Of a stretch of 64,000 nt of DNA, positions 8,822-17,405 are shown piece by piece (the first letter of the stretch is position 1; each line of letters begins with the position of its first letter). The notes under the pieces were generated by a model that made no database searches, was not told the DNA's origin, and worked only from the letters and a program-made list of their open reading frames with translations. This DNA is from Bacteroidota bacterium (lineage in GTDB: Bacteria; Bacteroidota; Bacteroidia; B-17B0; Aurantibacillaceae): the NCBI GenBank assembly GCA_017303905.1, contig JAFLBH010000001.1, positions 1,279,809 through 1,343,808 of the forward strand. Reading direction: 5' to 3'. The translations under genes were made by a program, and so were the position numbers.

Positions 8822-10084
8822 ATGAGTACTGCTATCATATTCGTTTTTATCATCGGTTATATATTAATAGCCTTTGAACATAACCTTAACATTAATAAGG
8901 CAGCTACGGCTTTGTTTACAGGTGTTTTGTGTTGGACTCTATTCATAATGGATTCATCAGACACACATGAAACGGTGAATAAACTTACGGAGCATCTTGG
9001 TGATATAGCCGGCATTCTGTTTTTTTTATTAGGAGCGATGACGGTTGTTGAACTGATTGATGCGCACGATGGATTTACACTCATTACGAAATTTATCACA
9101 ACTACCAATGCCCGAAAATTATTGTGGATTGTAGGGTTGATTTCCTTCTTCCTCTCTGCTGTACTCGATAACCTTACCACCACTATTGTAATGGTTTCTT
9201 TGTTACGAAAATTAATTTCCGATCAAAATAAACGACTTTATTTTGTTGGTTTAGTGGTTATCGCTGCAAATGCCGGCGGTGCATGGTCGCCCATTGGTGA
9301 TGTTACCACAACAATGCTTTGGATTGGCGGACAAATTACTACCAATCATATTATCACAGAGCTTTTCCTCCCAAGCCTAGTATGCTTGATTGTACCTGTT
9401 TTGATTTTAAGTATCAGATTTAAAGGAAATATTCAAAGACCTAAAGAAACAGCTGAAGATTTGAAAGTAGCCTCCTTGAAAGATAGAAATATCATCTTTT
9501 TTTCAGGCATATGTATTTTATTGTTTGTTCCTGTTTTTAAAACAATCACGCACCTTCCTCCTTTTATGGGAATGTTGCTTGGACTTGCTATGCTTTGGTT
9601 TATATCGGAATTACTACACAAGAAAAAGGATGATGCTTTAAAAACTAATTTCTCGGTGGTACGCGCACTCGAAAAAATTGACACACCAAGTATATTGTTC
9701 TTTTTAGGCATCTTATTATCAATTGCGGTATTAGAAATTGGCGGACAATTACATCAGCTTTCTGCCTGGCTCGGAACTTTGTTTAGCAGCAGCGAAGCAA
9801 TTGCTTATGTCATCGGATTATTATCGGCGATTGTCGATAACGTACCTCTTGTTGCAGCATCTATTGGTATGTATGACTTGCAAACTTTTCCAACGGATAG
9901 TATATTCTGGACCTTCTTAGCTTATTGTGCCGGAACCGGAGGTAGTGCTTTAATAATCGGTTCGGCTGCAGGTGTAGCAGCAATGGGCATAGAAAAAATA
10001 AGTTTTGTTTGGTATCTGAAGAAAATATCTCTGATAGCGTTGCTTGGTTATACTGCAGGCGCCATTTTCTTTCTTTTGGTTTAA
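8822..10084 (+). CDS. nhaD: NhaD-type Na+/H+ antiporter
   Basis: A 420-residue polytopic inner-membrane protein of the ion-transporter superfamily with about 10-12 hydrophobic helices. Signatures include DNLTTTIVMVSLLRKL, GGAWSPIGDVTTTMLWIGGQ and a second half-repeat, AIVDNVPLVAASIG, followed by GTGGSALIIGSAAGVAAMG. The two DN-containing segments reflect the internal duplication typical of the NhaD/ArsB fold. Role: sodium export in exchange for protons. It stands just outside the putative integrated stretch and upstream of, but separately promoted from, the stress genes at 10224. Length is normal for the family. Confidence 0.9.
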   Translation: MSTAIIFVFIIGYILIAFEHNLNINKAATALFTGVLCWTLFIMDSSDTHETVNKLTEHLGDIAGILFFLLGAMTVVELIDAHDGFTLITKFITTTNARKLLWIVGLISFFLSAVLDNLTTTIVMVSLLRKLISDQNKRLYFVGLVVIAANAGGAWSPIGDVTTTMLWIGGQITTNHIITELFLPSLVCLIVPVLILSIRFKGNIQRPKETAEDLKVASLKDRNIIFFSGICILLFVPVFKTITHLPPFMGMLLGLAMLWFISELLHKKKDDALKTNFSVVRALEKIDTPSILFFLGILLSIAVLEIGGQLHQLSAWLGTLFSSSEAIAYVIGLLSAIVDNVPLVAASIGMYDLQTFPTDSIFWTFLAYCAGTGGSALIIGSAAGVAAMGIEKISFVWYLKKISLIALLGYTAGAIFFLLV

Positions 10085-10141
10085 GTTTACTTTATTAAAT
10101 CGTTTCTGAATCGTTTTATCTGCAACTCGATTGTGTTTTCC

Positions 10142-10206
10142 TGACGTAAATCAGTATTTTAACTGATGAATACCAAAGTTATTCATTTAAATACGCAATA
10201 GTTTTG
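10142..10206 (+). promoter_or_regulatory. Class II FNR/CRP-like promoter of the usp-hsp20 operon
   Basis: A perfect -7 box TAGTTTTG lies at 10199-10206. Exactly 23 nt upstream is TGATGAATACCA (10164-10175, one mismatch in TGA-N6-TCA), and 22 bp further up is the perfect site TGACGTAAATCA (10142-10153). The start codon follows 17 nt after the -7 box. Confidence 0.65.
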
Positions 10207-10223
10207 ATTTAAAATTTAAACAC

Positions 10224-11048
10224 ATGGAAAATATCTTTTTAGCCATCGATTTTACAAGTGCCTCGAAAAATGCGGCTGAATACGCTGCAAATTTAGCGGG
10301 TTACTTCGGTTCGAAATTAACTTTGTTCCATTCTTACCATGCACCCATCACTAATTTCGAAACGGGTTACATTCCACCGATAACAGATATGAAGGAGGAA
10401 TCGGAACTTGAGATAAATAAATTCAAGTCAGACCTTGAATCGCGCTTTAAAGGGATTGAAATAGAGACACGCTTGGATATGGGCTTGGCAGCTGATATTG
10501 TTGAAGAAAATGCCGTTGCAAATAAAGCTGATTTAATTGTGATGGGCATCGCCGGACAAAATAGCGTCATCAAAGAACATTTAGTGGGAAGTGTGGCAAC
10601 TCAAATTGCACAAGATAGTAAAATCCCTGTTTTAATTGTACCTGAACATTGTAAATACACGAAAGTAAAGAACATCGCTTTCGCCTGTGATTTCGATAAA
10701 AAATTGGAAACGAATACTACACTACTAAAAATAAAATATTTCGTTTCTCTATTTGATGCAGAGCTCGAAATCTTAAATGTAATGGATCCGAAAGAAGAAA
10801 TCAGTGTTGAAAAAGCAGCTACCGATTTATACATCGAAGAAAAATTACAGAATACTCGCCACAAAACATTTTTCATTTATGAGGAGAATGTGGATAGGGG
10901 CATCCTTGAGTTTTTAGAAAACAATAAATGCGAATTAATTATTACAAGCCCGAAAAAGCATAATTTCTTCTATAGTTTATTTAAAGAAAGCCATACAAAG
11001 AGGTTAGCTTTTCATTCGCCAATTCCAATTTTAACAATCCACGAATAA
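10224..11048 (+). CDS. Universal stress protein, two tandem UspA domains
   Basis: A 274-residue cytoplasmic protein. The first UspA domain (about 1-140) opens with IFLAIDFTSASKNAAEYAANLA and closes with MGIAGQN...LVGSVATQIA...IPVLIVPE, which resembles the ATP-binding glycine pattern although the spacer is one residue longer than usual. The second domain (about 148-274) is degenerate, starting KNIAFACDFDKK and ending SPIPILTIHE. Tandem USPs of this kind are common in low-oxygen and starvation responses. A paralogue is at 44191. It precedes hsp20 by 42 bp and is probably co-transcribed with it from the FNR-like promoter upstream. Confidence 0.9.
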   Translation: MENIFLAIDFTSASKNAAEYAANLAGYFGSKLTLFHSYHAPITNFETGYIPPITDMKEESELEINKFKSDLESRFKGIEIETRLDMGLAADIVEENAVANKADLIVMGIAGQNSVIKEHLVGSVATQIAQDSKIPVLIVPEHCKYTKVKNIAFACDFDKKLETNTTLLKIKYFVSLFDAELEILNVMDPKEEISVEKAATDLYIEEKLQNTRHKTFFIYEENVDRGILEFLENNKCELIITSPKKHNFFYSLFKESHTKRLAFHSPIPILTIHE

Positions 11049-11077
11049 CATAATCAAAATAAAAACAAATAATCAAA

Positions 11078-11086
11078 AAAGGAGGT
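11078..11086 (+). promoter_or_regulatory. Unusually strong Shine-Dalgarno site of hsp20
   Basis: AAAGGAGGT lies 4 nt before the ATG at 11091, a near-perfect match to the anti-Shine-Dalgarno sequence. Most other genes in this window have no such motif, as is usual in Bacteroidota, so this site stands out and fixes the start. Confidence 0.75.
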
Positions 11087-11090
11087 CAAC

Positions 11091-11522
11091 ATGTCACTTG
11101 TAAAGAACAACCCAAAATTTCCATCAGTGTTTACCGATTTATTAGACTATGATAAATTTTTCGGTAACGATTTTTTCAAAGGATTTGAATCCAACTTGCC
11201 GGCTGCAAATGTTATAGAAGGCGAAAAGTCTTATAAGATTGAGCTTGCAATTCCGGGATTTAAAAAGGAAGATGTTAAAGTGAATTTAGAAAATGAAGTG
11301 CTTACCATCAGTGCTGAAACTAAAGCTGAAAAAGAGGATAAGAACGAAAAATATACCCGAAAGGAATTCTCGTATAATACGTTTTCACGCTCATTTCAGC
11401 TGCCAAAAACGGCTAATTCCGATAAAATTGATGCAAAGTATGAGAACGGACTTTTAAAGCTGGAAGTAGCTAAAAAGGACGAAGCCATAAAACAAGGACG
11501 TAAAGAAATATCCATTGGATAG
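11091..11522 (+). CDS. Hsp20 / alpha-crystallin small heat-shock protein
   Basis: A 143-residue holdase chaperone that forms oligomers and binds unfolding proteins without ATP. The alpha-crystallin domain covers about residues 38-135: it begins AANVIEGEKSYKIELAIPGF, continues KEDVKVNLENEVLTISAE, and ends with the conserved strand ENGLLKLEVAKK. Length is typical. It follows a universal stress gene, is translated from an exceptionally strong ribosome-binding site, and is followed by a terminator, so the usp-hsp20 pair forms a compact stress operon. Confidence 0.95.
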   Translation: MSLVKNNPKFPSVFTDLLDYDKFFGNDFFKGFESNLPAANVIEGEKSYKIELAIPGFKKEDVKVNLENEVLTISAETKAEKEDKNEKYTRKEFSYNTFSRSFQLPKTANSDKIDAKYENGLLKLEVAKKDEAIKQGRKEISIG

Positions 11523-11540
11523 AGTAATCGTCCCTCAACA

Positions 11541-11572
11541 AAAAAGCCCCTGCAATTGCGCGGGGGCTTTTT
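11541..11572 (+). terminator. Rho-independent terminator after hsp20
   Basis: AAAAAGCCCC and GGGGGCTTTTT pair around a GC-containing loop. The A-run and T-run on either side mean it can work in both directions, serving hsp20 and the convergent gene ending at 11592. Confidence 0.85.
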
Positions 11573-11591
11573 AATTTTATGGAGTGAGATT

Positions 11592-11993
11592 TTATTTCTG
11601 GTTGTAATACACCGGATCGCCATTGATGCCGGCTATCTCCTGAAAAAATTTATCCAATATGGCTTGTTCTTTTGGAGCCACCGGCGCAAAGGCTTTGGCG
11701 ATTTTCTCCATAACTTTTATAAAGGTTTCTTTCATTTGCGGACTCAAATAATGACTGTTGGTACGAATCTCTTTCATGGCCCAATTATAAGTGGTTTCAC
11801 TGTCCATACTGTCTTTAGACATTAATTGAAATATTATATCAGACACATCAAAGTTGTAATCCTTAGAACGTAACTCAGCCGCCACAATGCTTTGAAATTT
11901 TTCTTTTTCTTCCTTTTGTATTTTGCCATCGGCTTTCGCCACGGCATAGGCTAATTCGCCAATGGCGTAATGTAAACTTTCAATAGGTGTCAT
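11592..11993 (-). CDS. TerB-like protein
   Basis: A 133-residue, all-helical acidic protein. The pattern AIGELAYAVAKADGKIQKEEKEKFQ near the N-terminus, with an acidic metal-binding-like D-G-x-I-x-x-E-E motif, is typical of the TerB/DjlA-type fold, and a second similar half follows (ETFIKVMEKIAKAFAPVAPKEQAILDKFF). TerB proteins are linked to tellurite resistance and more broadly to stress at the membrane, but no other ter genes are nearby, so the name describes the fold only. It converges on hsp20. Confidence 0.7.
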   Translation of the reverse strand: MTPIESLHYAIGELAYAVAKADGKIQKEEKEKFQSIVAAELRSKDYNFDVSDIIFQLMSKDSMDSETTYNWAMKEIRTNSHYLSPQMKETFIKVMEKIAKAFAPVAPKEQAILDKFFQEIAGINGDPVYYNQK

Positions 11994-12078
11994 GTTTTTC
12001 TTTTAAAGATATAGAAAAATAATTCAGGTTTTTCAACAATATTTATGTAACTAAGATAATTTTTGTTAGTTTAACTGC

Positions 12079-12121
12079 TGATATTGGTCACTTTTGAATG
12101 CCCATACTCGAGTTAAGTTTA
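12079..12121 (+). promoter_or_regulatory. Class II FNR/CRP-like promoter of ccoI
   Basis: TGATATTGGTCA (12079-12090), 23 nt, then TAAGTTTA (12114-12121, five of six fixed positions of TAnnTTTG). A degenerate copy, TAATTTTTGTTA, lies 22 bp further upstream at 12057-12068. The coding start is 20 nt downstream. Confidence 0.6.
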
Positions 12122-12141
12122 CAACGGTAAAATAGAACCCT

Positions 12142-14589
12142 GTGATTATAGAAAATAAAATCAACGAGAAATTACTTTGCTACCACTGTGGAGAAGCGGT
12201 TATTAATAAAACCATTAAGCACGAGGACAAAAATTTTTGTTGCGAAGGTTGTAAAATGGTGTATGAAATTATTAATCAAAACAACCTCTGTAATTATTAC
12301 GACCTCGAAAAGAATCCAGGCATTTCACAAAAACATAAAGTTCGTGAGGGTAAATTCGCATTCCTGGATGATAAATCAATTCAGACTAGTTTAATTCATT
12401 TTACCCAAGGCAATCAAAGTCATGTCCAGTTTTATTTACCTCAAATGCATTGCAGTTCCTGTATTTGGATTCTGGAACACCTGAATAAATTACAACCGGG
12501 AATTATAAAATCTCAGGTTGATTTTTTGAAGAAGGAGATTGTAGTGGTGTTTGATCATGAGCAAACCGGACTACGAAAGATAGCAGAAACACTTACTTCT
12601 ATAGGCTATGAACCACATATCAATTTAAGCCACGTTAACAGTAAAAAAATAAGTAAATACGATAAAAGCCGCATTTTTAAAATTGGTGTTTCCGGATTTG
12701 CATTCGGTAATATCATGATGATGAGCTTTCCGGAATATTTTTCTCTCGGAACTTTTGAAGAAGAAGGTATGCGTGAGTTTTTAGGATATTTCAATCTTAT
12801 TTTGGCCCTTCCTGTTTTCTTTTATTCAGCCTCTGAATTTTTTATTTCAGCGTGGAAGGGATTCAAACAAAAGATAGTAAACATTGATGCGCCTATTGCA
12901 TTGGCAGTTCTTATTACTTTTGGTCGCTCTTTCTACGAAGTAGTTTCCGGTACCGGTGCAGGTTATTTCGACTCTATGACCGGTATTGTGTTTTTTATGC
13001 TAATCGGACGCTATTTCCAGGGAAAAACGTACGATACGCTTTCCTTTGAGCGCGATTATACTTCGTACTTTCCAATAGGTGTTACAGTATTGAATGAAAA
13101 TGGAAATGAAACGCAAATCCCGGTGTCTAATTTAAAAATCGGACAGCGAATTAAAATTCATAGTCATGAAATTATTCCCGCAGATTCAATTTTGTTTTTA
13201 GGTAAAGCTAATATCGATTACAGTTTTGTAACCGGTGAATCTCTTCCGGTTGAAAAAAACATCGGTGAAATAATTTACGCCGGCGGAAAACAAATTGGCG
13301 GAGCAATTGAATTGGAAGTAGTAAAAGAAGTTTCGCAAAGTTATCTTACCAAATTATGGAATAACGATGTATTTAAAGAAAATCAGGAAGAGAAAAAGGA
13401 ATCGTTTATCCATTCCGTGAGCCGTTATTTTACGGTGGCTTTGTTTTCGGTGGCCGCAGCGGCTGTTATTTATTGGTCTGTTTATGATTCATCGAAAGTT
13501 TGGAACGCTTTAACCGCTGTTTTAATTGTGGCTTGTCCTTGCGCCTTATTATTAAGCGCCACTTTTACGAATGGAAGTTTAATTCGATTATTGGGCAAAT
13601 TAAATCTTTATGTAAAGAACGCTAATGTCATTGAACGTATTTCTGAAGCTGATACAGTTGTATTTGACAAAACAGGAACAATCACCCGTCAGCAAGAAGC
13701 GCAAATTATTTATAATGGTCCGGATCTGACGGAAGCAGAACAACAGTTGGTAAGGTCTTTGGCTAATCAATCGAACCACCCTCTAAGTAAATCAATTGTT
13801 AGTTTTTTACCTTTTAGTAAAACATTGAGTGTGAAAAATTTTAAGGAGGAGAAGGGAAAAGGAGTAAGTGGCGTTGTTAATGGTGTTGAAATTAAGTTGG
13901 GCTCTGCCGGCTTTATGAACATTGGTAAATCAATTCATAGCGATGACGGAAGTAATGTGTATGTTATGATAGATGGTGAGATCAACGGTTGCTTTGTTAT
14001 CAAAAACGTCTATCGTGAAGGCTTAATTGAAGTGGCAGATTCTCTCCGTCAGAATTACAAACTGGCAATTATTTCGGGTGATAACGATAATGAGAAAGCT
14101 AAACTCGAAGCAATATTTGGCAAGGAAACACACATGTTGTTCAATCAAAAGCCGGAAGATAAATTGGAGTTCATTAAATCTCTGCAACAGCAAGGTCATA
14201 AAACCATTATGATAGGTGATGGATTAAACGATGCCGGTGCCTTAAAGCAAAGTGATGTAGGAATTGCTATCACCGATAATATCAATAATTTTTCACCGGC
14301 TTGCGATGCTATCTTATCCGGAGAAAAATTCAAATGGTTAAATGGTTTGATAAATTATTGTAAGAAGGAAAAGCAAATCATTTATGGAAGCTTTATTATA
14401 TCTATTCTATATAACATAGTGGGATTGTTTTTCGCGGTTCAAGGCACGCTTGAGCCGGTTATTGCAGCTATACTAATGCCCGCAAGTTCTATCAGCATTG
14501 TCTTATTTACAACAGGAATGAGTTCGTTTTATTATATGAGACTTAAATCAAGAATGAATGGAAACAAAAATTCAATCGAGCAATATTAA
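12142..14589 (+). CDS. ccoI: CcoI/FixI-type copper-translocating P-type ATPase
   Basis: An 815-residue heavy-metal P1B-ATPase that supplies copper for cbb3 oxidase assembly. The N-terminus has a Cys-rich ATPase-associated domain (CYHCGEA...CCEGCKMVYEI) and an HMA domain with C104-S-S-C107. The membrane CPC motif is at 465-467, the phosphorylated D509 in DKTGT, SNHPLSKS near 548 and GDGLNDAGAL around 692. This N-terminal layout and the adjacent cco genes separate CcoI from CopA exporters. The start is GTG; no ATG is available upstream of the conserved Cys motif. The 3' end overlaps the next gene by 32 bp. Confidence 0.93.
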   Translation: MIIENKINEKLLCYHCGEAVINKTIKHEDKNFCCEGCKMVYEIINQNNLCNYYDLEKNPGISQKHKVREGKFAFLDDKSIQTSLIHFTQGNQSHVQFYLPQMHCSSCIWILEHLNKLQPGIIKSQVDFLKKEIVVVFDHEQTGLRKIAETLTSIGYEPHINLSHVNSKKISKYDKSRIFKIGVSGFAFGNIMMMSFPEYFSLGTFEEEGMREFLGYFNLILALPVFFYSASEFFISAWKGFKQKIVNIDAPIALAVLITFGRSFYEVVSGTGAGYFDSMTGIVFFMLIGRYFQGKTYDTLSFERDYTSYFPIGVTVLNENGNETQIPVSNLKIGQRIKIHSHEIIPADSILFLGKANIDYSFVTGESLPVEKNIGEIIYAGGKQIGGAIELEVVKEVSQSYLTKLWNNDVFKENQEEKKESFIHSVSRYFTVALFSVAAAAVIYWSVYDSSKVWNALTAVLIVACPCALLLSATFTNGSLIRLLGKLNLYVKNANVIERISEADTVVFDKTGTITRQQEAQIIYNGPDLTEAEQQLVRSLANQSNHPLSKSIVSFLPFSKTLSVKNFKEEKGKGVSGVVNGVEIKLGSAGFMNIGKSIHSDDGSNVYVMIDGEINGCFVIKNVYREGLIEVADSLRQNYKLAIISGDNDNEKAKLEAIFGKETHMLFNQKPEDKLEFIKSLQQQGHKTIMIGDGLNDAGALKQSDVGIAITDNINNFSPACDAILSGEKFKWLNGLINYCKKEKQIIYGSFIISILYNIVGLFFAVQGTLEPVIAAILMPASSISIVLFTTGMSSFYYMRLKSRMNGNKNSIEQY

Positions 14590-14773
14590 GTGTGGAGGGT
14601 GCGTAAGTACTATCACCAAAGCTCTAACACAGATTCAAGGGATTAAAGCAGTCAATGTAGATATTCCAACAAATGAAATTACAATCGAATACGATGCAAG
14701 TATTGATTTAAATACTGTAAAAAATAAATTGAAAGAAATCGGTTATCCCGAAAAGGTGATTGAAATAAAATAA
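14558..14773 (+). CDS. Small HMA-domain metallochaperone (CopZ-like)
   Basis: A 71-residue protein with a complete beta-alpha-beta-beta-alpha-beta HMA domain: SSNIKCGGCVSTITKAL with the CxxC metal site (C-G-G-C), AVNVDIPTNEITIEYD and the final EIGYPEKVI. It is a likely copper donor or acceptor for the preceding ATPase. Its ATG lies within the end of ccoI in another frame, a 32-bp overlap that implies translational coupling. Copper specificity is inferred from context. Confidence 0.85.
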   Translation: METKIQSSNIKCGGCVSTITKALTQIQGIKAVNVDIPTNEITIEYDASIDLNTVKNKLKEIGYPEKVIEIK

Positions 14774-14788
14774 GCCTGTATAATACGG

Positions 14789-14890
14789 TGATTTACATCA
14801 AAATAACTGTTAAGAAAACAAAACATGAGAAAAGTCATACTTCTAACTGACGATTCTCAAACTAAACCAATTTAAGCACAAATACATTTG
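14789..14890 (+). promoter_or_regulatory. cbb3 oxidase promoter with three FNR/CRP-like sites
   Basis: A perfect -7 box TACATTTG lies at 14883-14890. Exactly 23 nt upstream is TGACGATTCTCA (14848-14859), 22 bp above that TGAGAAAAGTCA (14826-14837), and further up TGATTTACATCA (14789-14800), which matches the core of the FNR/Anr box. ccoS starts 10 nt after the -7 box. Confidence 0.75.
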
Positions 14891-14900
14891 TTATCGAATT

Positions 14901-15071
14901 ATGAGCGTAGTTTTCGTACTGATAATAGCAAGTTTAATAGTAGCCATCGGCTTTTTAATCGCCTTTATCTGGTCGGTAAAAAGCGGACAATACGAAGATG
15001 ATTACACGCCTTCAGTACGTATGCTCTTCGACGAAGAAAATAAGCAAAACCAACATAAAACAAACAAATAA
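14901..15071 (+). CDS. ccoS: cbb3 oxidase assembly protein CcoS
   Basis: A 56-residue protein. It begins MSVVFVLIIASLIVAIGFLI, one membrane helix, then FIWSVKSGQYEDDYTPSVRM. The motif W-x-x-x-x-G-Q-Y-E-D-D is diagnostic for CcoS, which is needed for cofactor insertion into cbb3 oxidase. It lies 11 bp before ccoNO, the normal context. Confidence 0.92.
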   Translation: MSVVFVLIIASLIVAIGFLIAFIWSVKSGQYEDDYTPSVRMLFDEENKQNQHKTNK

Positions 15072-15082
15072 AACACACATCT

Positions 15083-17212
15083 ATGGAACTGGAAAAATTT
15101 AGATACGACAACAAAATAGTTAAGATGTTTGCCTATGCAACCATCTTATGGAGTTTGGTAGGTATGCTGGCAGGTTTACTCGCCGCCTTGCAATTAGTTT
15201 TACCGGCTTTAAATTTTGACCTTCCTTACACGTCTTTCGGGCGCGTAAGACCAATTCACACGAATGCTATTATTTTCGCGTTTGTTGGAAATGGAATTTT
15301 TATGGGCGTTTATTACTCGATGCAACGCTTATTAAAAGCACGCATGTTTAGCGATATGCTTAGTAAAATTCACTTCTGGGGATGGCAATTAATTATCGTG
15401 TTAGCAGCTCTAACATTAGTATTAGGTTATACTACCGGTAAAGAATACGCTGAACTAGAGTGGCCAATTGATATTTTAATCACCTTGGTGTGGGTAGTGT
15501 TCGGATGGAATATGTTTGGTACAATCTTGCGTCGTCGTGAACGCCATTTATATGTTGCCATTTGGTTTTATATAGCCACTTTCGTCACTGTTGCAATGTT
15601 ACACATTGTTAACTCAATTGAAATTCCGGTTTCATTAACTAAATCTTATTCATGGTATGCCGGTGTACAAGATGCATTGGTGCAATGGTGGTACGGACAT
15701 AATGCGGTAGCGTTTTTCTTAACAACACCATATTTAGGTTTAATGTATTACTTCTTACCAAAAGCCGCAAACCGTCCGGTGTTCTCTTATAGATTATCTA
15801 TTATTCACTTCTGGGCTTTAATTTTCATTTACATTTGGGCTGGACCTCACCACTTATTATACACAGCAACGCCTGATTGGGCACAATCTCTCGGTGTTGT
15901 ATTCTCTGTAATGTTAATTGCTCCAAGTTGGGGTGGTATGATTAATGGTTTATTAACCTTGCGCGGCGCATGGGATCGCGTGCGTGATAGTGTTGTGTTG
16001 AAGTTTTTAGTGGTGGCTGTTACTGCATATGGTATGGCAACGTTTGAAGGTCCGATGTTATCTCTTAAAAATGTAAACGCAATTAGTCACTTTACTGATT
16101 GGACCATTGCTCACGTTCACGTTGGTGCTTTAGGATGGAATGGTTTCTTAACCTTCGGTATTTTATATTGGTTAATACCACGATTATTTCAAACAAAATT
16201 ATACTCCGATAAATTAGCGAACATGCACTTTTGGATTGGAACTTTAGGAATTGTAGTTTATGCAGTGCCTTTATATTGGGCTGGTTTCATGCAAAGTTCT
16301 ATGTGGAAAGACTTCACTCCTGAAGGACAATTAAAATGGCAGTTCATGGATACGATTACTAAGATGATGCCATTCTACATCGCGAGAGCTATTGGCGGAA
16401 CGTTATATTTAATCGGCGCCATCGTTATGACTTACAACTTAATTAAAACAGTTAAGATGGGTAACTTCCTTGAAGTGGAAGAAGCAGAAGCACCAGCATT
16501 AAGTGGTGAATATCATTCACACGCTAAAGATCACTGGCACCGTTGGATTGAACGCAAGCCGGTGCAATTAATGGTGTTGAGTTTAGTAGTGGTTGCCATT
16601 GGCGGTATCATCGAATTTGTTCCGGCTTTCTTAGTGAAATCAAATATTCCAACTATCTCCAGTGTAAAACCATATACACCGCTTGAATTAGAAGGTCGTG
16701 ATATATATGTGCGTGAAGGTTGTTACGTATGTCATTCACAAATGATTCGTCCGTTCAGAAGTGAAACTGCACGTTATGGCGAATATTCAAAAGCAGGTGA
16801 ATTTGTTTATGATCATCCATTCCAATGGGGCTCTAAGCGTACAGGTCCGGATTTAGCACGCATTGGTGGAAAGTATCCCGACAGCTGGCATTATAATCAT
16901 ATGTTAGACCCAACCAGTATGTCACCTAACTCTATTATGCCACCTTACTCTTGGTTATTAGATGATGATTTAAATACATCTCTGTTAAGTGGAAAAATTA
17001 ATGCCATGAAAACTTTAGGTGTTCCATATCCGGAAGGTTACGAAGACAAAGCCATTGATGATTTAAATAAGCAAGCAGAAGAAATCACTGCTAACTTAAA
17101 GAAAGATGGAATTGAAACAGCTTCTAACAAAGAAATCATCGCGCTGATAGCCTACTTACAGCGTATGGGTAAAGATATTAAAGCAGAAAATAAAGAAGTA
17201 GCTAACAAATAA
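15083..17212 (+). CDS. ccoNO: cbb3-type cytochrome c oxidase, fused subunits I and II (CcoN-CcoO)
   Basis: A 709-residue fusion of the catalytic haem-copper subunit and the monohaem subunit of the high-affinity terminal oxidase. Residues about 1-475 are CcoN: IHTNAIIFAFVGNGIFMG, WWYGHNAVAFFLTTPYLG (copper/haem His region), GPHHLLYTATPDW and HVHVGALGWNGF. A membrane helix near 500 leads into CcoO with C547-Y-V-C550-H551 and RTGPDLARIGGKYPDSWH, MPPYSWL. Fusion of N and O is a known Bacteroidota arrangement. It reduces O2 at low oxygen and pumps protons. Confidence 0.96.
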   Translation: MELEKFRYDNKIVKMFAYATILWSLVGMLAGLLAALQLVLPALNFDLPYTSFGRVRPIHTNAIIFAFVGNGIFMGVYYSMQRLLKARMFSDMLSKIHFWGWQLIIVLAALTLVLGYTTGKEYAELEWPIDILITLVWVVFGWNMFGTILRRRERHLYVAIWFYIATFVTVAMLHIVNSIEIPVSLTKSYSWYAGVQDALVQWWYGHNAVAFFLTTPYLGLMYYFLPKAANRPVFSYRLSIIHFWALIFIYIWAGPHHLLYTATPDWAQSLGVVFSVMLIAPSWGGMINGLLTLRGAWDRVRDSVVLKFLVVAVTAYGMATFEGPMLSLKNVNAISHFTDWTIAHVHVGALGWNGFLTFGILYWLIPRLFQTKLYSDKLANMHFWIGTLGIVVYAVPLYWAGFMQSSMWKDFTPEGQLKWQFMDTITKMMPFYIARAIGGTLYLIGAIVMTYNLIKTVKMGNFLEVEEAEAPALSGEYHSHAKDHWHRWIERKPVQLMVLSLVVVAIGGIIEFVPAFLVKSNIPTISSVKPYTPLELEGRDIYVREGCYVCHSQMIRPFRSETARYGEYSKAGEFVYDHPFQWGSKRTGPDLARIGGKYPDSWHYNHMLDPTSMSPNSIMPPYSWLLDDDLNTSLLSGKINAMKTLGVPYPEGYEDKAIDDLNKQAEEITANLKKDGIETASNKEIIALIAYLQRMGKDIKAENKEVANK

Positions 17213-17223
17213 AATATAAAGCC

Positions 17224-17394
17224 ATGAAATTCATCAATTATTTAGAATCGATAACAGGCATCGGAATATATCCCTTAGTCTCCCTTATGATTTTCTTTAT
17301 CTTTTTTGCTTTGGTTACATATTCAGTTATTAAGGCAGATAAATCATATATCAACAAGGTTAAAAACATTCCTGTCAATAACGAATTACAATAA
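17224..17394 (+). CDS. ccoQ: CcoQ-like small subunit of cbb3 oxidase
   Basis: A 56-residue single-helix membrane protein (GIGIYPLVSLMIFFIFFALV, then a basic cytoplasmic tail VIKADKSYINKVKN). Size, topology and place between ccoNO and ccoP identify it as the CcoQ equivalent, which stabilises the complex. Sequence similarity to proteobacterial CcoQ is weak, as is common for such short proteins. Confidence 0.8.
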   Translation: MKFINYLESITGIGIYPLVSLMIFFIFFALVTYSVIKADKSYINKVKNIPVNNELQ

Positions 17395-17405
17395 AAAGTC
17401 GGTTT

